The position numbers were made by a program, and so were the translations under genes. DNA of 18,841 bases from 73-13 sp035556075. Lineage in GTDB: Bacteria; Actinomycetota; Actinomycetes; Actinomycetales; Microbacteriaceae. The notes under the pieces are model-generated. The model did not search any database. It was not told where the DNA came from and was given only the letters and a program-made list of their open reading frames with translations. Position 1 is the first letter of the stretch. Each line of letters opens with the position of its first letter. Of the stretch, positions 15,281 to 18,841 are shown one piece after another. The DNA lies in NCBI GenBank assembly GCA_035556075.1, contig DATMFQ010000019.1:1-18841 (forward strand). Direction: 5' to 3'.

Positions 15281-16003
15281 TCAGGCCCGTAGGCTCGCGT
15301 TTTGGATCGACGGGGACGACATGAGTGCGTCGACGACGACCCGCTCGGCCCAGTCGACCTGTTCCTCCACGATCTGCGCGGCCTGCTCCGGCTGGGCGGC
15401 GCGAAGCGCCTCGATCAGCTCGAGGTGCGAGCGAGCGGTGCCGGCAAACCCCGCCGACTGCGTGACCGCGAGATACACGTAGCGGTCAAGCTTGACGATG
15501 ACCTCGTGGAGCATGCGCTCGAGCATGAGACTGCCGCTCGCACGAGCGACTCGGAGATGGAATGCGGAGTTCGCCTTGACGAATGCGACGACCAGGTCGT
15601 GTTCGCCAGGAACGACAGCGGTGCGGCAGCGGGTCTCCTCCTCGGCGAGCGCGACGATCTCGTCGAGTTCGGCCGCACCGAGCCCACGCGCGGCGGCGTG
15701 GCGGGCGGCCGCCGGCTCGAGCAGTCGTCGCACGATGAACATGTCCCGTGCCCGGGCGAGCGTGAGCGGTGCGACCTCATAGCCCTTCCGCGGCCGGGAC
15801 TGCACGAGGTGCTCCTGTTCGAGTTTGACGAGCGCTTCGCGGACGGGGGTCTTGCCGATCCCGTAGCGCACCCCGAGGGCGTTCTCCGTGATGATCACAC
15901 CGGGCTGAAAGACGTGAAAGAGGATGTCGTCGCGGATCGCCTCGTACGCCCGGGCGCTCAGGCTCATCTCCTCGACCGGCATATCCACACTCGCGCTCAT
16001 CAT
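15281..16003 (-). CDS. GntR family transcriptional regulator, FCD/FadR subfamily
   Basis: The product is 240 aa from the first of two adjacent ATG codons (16003), with GAGGAG about ten nt upstream. Residues 15-75 form the winged helix, with IRDDILFHVFQPGVIITE and the recognition-helix region GIGKTPVREALVKLEQEHLV (48-67). Residues about 85-230 form the all-helical FCD ligand domain. Its metal site normally uses D/N-x3-H plus two further His; here N145, H149 and H193 are visible, but the last His near 217 seems replaced (EEQVDW). FCD regulators usually repress a local catabolic operon and release DNA on binding a carboxylate or acyl-CoA effector. It lies 37 bp after a CoA-transferase gene and 1 bp before the PLP enzyme gene, so it is part of the unit it probably controls. 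Confidence 0.92.
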   Translation of the reverse strand: MMSASVDMPVEEMSLSARAYEAIRDDILFHVFQPGVIITENALGVRYGIGKTPVREALVKLEQEHLVQSRPRKGYEVAPLTLARARDMFIVRRLLEPAAARHAAARGLGAAELDEIVALAEEETRCRTAVVPGEHDLVVAFVKANSAFHLRVARASGSLMLERMLHEVIVKLDRYVYLAVTQSAGFAGTARSHLELIEALRAAQPEQAAQIVEEQVDWAERVVVDALMSSPSIQNASLRA

Positions 16004-16040
16004 CCCCGTTCAGCTCCTCATCGCGTCGGTCGCGCCGCAT

Positions 16041-17234
<1,194 letters not shown>

Positions 17235-17300
17235 GGCTTCGACTGTCCCTCTCGTCGCGATATCGCGCGACACCCATCCGTAGAGGCAGCGTCGCCGTTC

Positions 17301-17335
17301 TAGTATGTTAGATAGCAAGATTTAGTACGTCAAAT
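17301..17335. promoter_or_regulatory. Predicted promoter and repeated operator-like motif in the divergent intergenic region
   Basis: On the minus strand TTGACG (17333-17328) and TAACAT (17310-17305) are spaced by 17 nt, a good promoter for the CoA-transferase/GntR unit, starting near 17298. The same DNA contains a direct repeat, TAGTATGTTAGAT (17301-17313) and TAGTACGTCAAAT (17323-17335), matching at 10 of 13 positions and offset by 22 bp (about two helical turns), so a regulator could bind the same face twice and cover both boxes. The 119-bp gap is locally AT-rich. The plus-strand promoter of the aldehyde dehydrogenase must also be here but I cannot place it. Confidence 0.5.
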
Positions 17336-17353
17336 GAGAAGCGGAGAGCCATC

Positions 17354-18841
17354 ATGGTCGAGACCGGGATCCATGCCGACGTGCTGCGCCTGACGACCGG
17401 GATGCTCATCGGCGACACCCTGCGACTTGGCGCGAGCACCTACCCCATCACCGATCCCGCCACCGGCGAGATCATTGGCGAAGCCCCCGAGGCCACCTCG
17501 ACGGACGTCGCCGACGCGATCGCAGCGGCCCGCACCGCACAACCAGGCTGGGCCGCCACCCCCGTCACCGAGCGGGCCGACCTGCTGCGGGCGATCGGCC
17601 GCGGGCTCGCCGCACGACGCGACGACCTCGCCCCGCTCGTCGCCGCCGAGACTGGCTGCCTGCTCAGCGCGGCTCCGGGCATCATCGACCGCGCCGTCAG
17701 CCGCTTCGAGCGATTCGCCGCCCTGATCATTGAGCAGCAGCCCATCCGACACCCCGTCGCGGCCCAGACCAGTCCCGGCGGGACGCTGCTCACCGTCGGG
17801 GAGACCGCCGCCCGGCCAGTCGGCGTCGTCGCGGCCATCGCGCCGTTCAACTTCCCGATGATCGGCGCCGCGAGCAAGATCGCTCCCGCCATCGCGATGG
17901 GCAACACGGTCGTCTTCAAGCCCGCCCCACAAGACCCCCTGCAGATCCTCGCGTTCGGCGCCATCTGCCGCGAGGTCGGGGTGCCCGCCGGCGTCATCAA
18001 CATCGTGACCGGCTCCCGCGTCGAGGTCGGCCAGGAGCTCGTCGCCTCCCCCGACGTCGACATGGTGAGCTTCACGGGCAGCACCAAGGCCGGCAGCGAG
18101 ATCTATCGCCAGGGGGCCGACCACATGCGTCGCCATCTCCTCGAGCTCGGCGGCAAGGGCGCGCTCATCGTCCGGGCGGACGCCGATCTCGACGCCGCGG
18201 CCGAAGCGCTCTCGCGGGTGTGGCGCTACTACAGCGGGCAATGGTGCGCAGCGCCGACGCGTGCCATCGTGCACCGCGACATCCATGACGCCCTCGTCGA
18301 GCGGCTCGAGCTCATCGGACGGGCCCTACGAGTCGGCGACCAGCGAGACCCTGACGCCGACCTCGGCCCCATCATCTCTGAGCCGCAGCGCGATCGCATT
18401 GAGGCAACGGTCGCAGGGGCCATTGCTGACGGCGCCATGGAGGTGCTCGGTCACCCCGTACGCGGCGGGATGCCACATGGCTACTTCGTCGCCCCCGCGC
18501 TCCTGACGGGTTGTCGTCCCGAGATGACAGTTGTCCAGGAGGAGGTGTTCGGCCCGGTACTCGCGGTGCTGCCCTACTCGGACGACGAGGAGGCGATCCG
18601 GCTCGCAAACGACTCACGATACGGACTCACCAACTACCTCTTCAGCGCCGACGCCACGCGTGCATGGGAGTTGGCCGCCCAGCTGCGCAGTGGCTCCGTG
18701 CTCATCAACACCGCCACACCGCGGGACGACATGCCCTTCGGCGGCGTCGGCATGAGCGGCCTCGGCCGGGACAACGGCCAGTTTGCTCTCGACGCCTACT
18801 CGGAGCCGCAGGGCGTGCTCCTCGCCTCGAGTCCCGGCGCA
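17354..18841 (+). CDS. NAD(P)-dependent aldehyde dehydrogenase (3' end outside window)
   Basis: The frame is open from the ATG at 17354 to the window edge, 496 codons without a stop. GGAG (17343-17346) lies 7 nt before the start. All catalytic elements of the ALDH superfamily are present: APFNFPM with N166, LELGGKGA with general base E264, and SGQWCAAPTR with nucleophile C298; the 34-residue distance from E264 to C298 is the classical one. EEVFGPVLAVLPY and FGGVGMSGLGRDNG follow near the C-terminus, so only a few residues should be missing. It oxidises an aldehyde to the acid; the presence of E264 favours the hydrolytic rather than the CoA-acylating type. It is transcribed divergently from the CoA-transferase/GntR unit through a shared 119-bp region, so co-regulation is likely. 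The natural substrate would be an aldehyde made by the pathway. Confidence 0.93.
   Translation, partial: MVETGIHADVLRLTTGMLIGDTLRLGASTYPITDPATGEIIGEAPEATSTDVADAIAAARTAQPGWAATPVTERADLLRAIGRGLAARRDDLAPLVAAETGCLLSAAPGIIDRAVSRFERFAALIIEQQPIRHPVAAQTSPGGTLLTVGETAARPVGVVAAIAPFNFPMIGAASKIAPAIAMGNTVVFKPAPQDPLQILAFGAICREVGVPAGVINIVTGSRVEVGQELVASPDVDMVSFTGSTKAGSEIYRQGADHMRRHLLELGGKGALIVRADADLDAAAEALSRVWRYYSGQWCAAPTRAIVHRDIHDALVERLELIGRALRVGDQRDPDADLGPIISEPQRDRIEATVAGAIADGAMEVLGHPVRGGMPHGYFVAPALLTGCRPEMTVVQEEVFGPVLAVLPYSDDEEAIRLANDSRYGLTNYLFSADATRAWELAAQLRSGSVLINTATPRDDMPFGGVGMSGLGRDNGQFALDAYSEPQGVLLASSPGA

Noticed and set aside
17235..17318. Longer start for the class III CoA-transferase (28 extra residues)
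   Set aside because: The extra part overlaps the predicted -10 box and does not resemble the family; ATG 17234 gives a normal length.

Overview
The window is a GC-rich stretch of an actinobacterial chromosome, with strong G/C preference at third codon positions and long spurious antisense frames. The best taxonomic clues are a mycofactocin biosynthesis cluster, a mycofactocin-coupled short-chain dehydrogenase, and a protein of the mycothiol-dependent maleylpyruvate isomerase superfamily. The genus cannot be read from the sequence. No rRNA, tRNA, CRISPR array, insertion sequence or integrase was seen.

Left part (1-4046, + strand): the end of a mycofactocin operon, in the order mftC (5' end outside the window), mftD, mftE, mftF, with translational-coupling spacing (7-nt gap, then two ATGA overlaps). 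mftA and mftB are presumably upstream. No mftG (GMC oxidoreductase) follows mftF. Instead, mftF runs head-on into a gene on the other strand, with one base between the two stop codons.

Middle and right parts (4048-17234, - strand): thirteen genes in what look like three transcription units. From right to left these are: (a) class III CoA-transferase, GntR/FCD regulator, cysteine-synthase-fold PLP enzyme and TIGR03084-type DinB-like protein (17234-13415); (b) mycofactocin-coupled SDR, BisC-like molybdopterin oxide reductase, CoA-transferase alpha and beta subunits, OsmC-like protein and an AMACR-like CaiB/BaiF protein (13284-6783); (c) a polar-amino-acid-type ABC importer: lipoprotein, permease, ATPase (6652-4048). 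An aldehyde dehydrogenase diverges from unit (a) at 17354 and is open at the right edge.

Reading the parts together (inference): the ABC importer brings in a small polar, perhaps amino-acid-like, compound. The SDR and the aldehyde dehydrogenase oxidise an alcohol through a carbonyl to an acid. Three CoA-transferase-type activities activate the acid, and the AMACR-like protein may epimerise an alpha-methyl acyl-CoA. The PLP enzyme, the BisC-like reductase and the OsmC-like protein hint at a sulfur or thiol side to the pathway. The GntR protein is the obvious local regulator, and a 9-bp motif (TGTYWGAKA on the + strand) occurs in all three predicted promoter regions of the minus-strand units. 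I read the window as a mycofactocin-linked catabolic island whose substrate is unknown.
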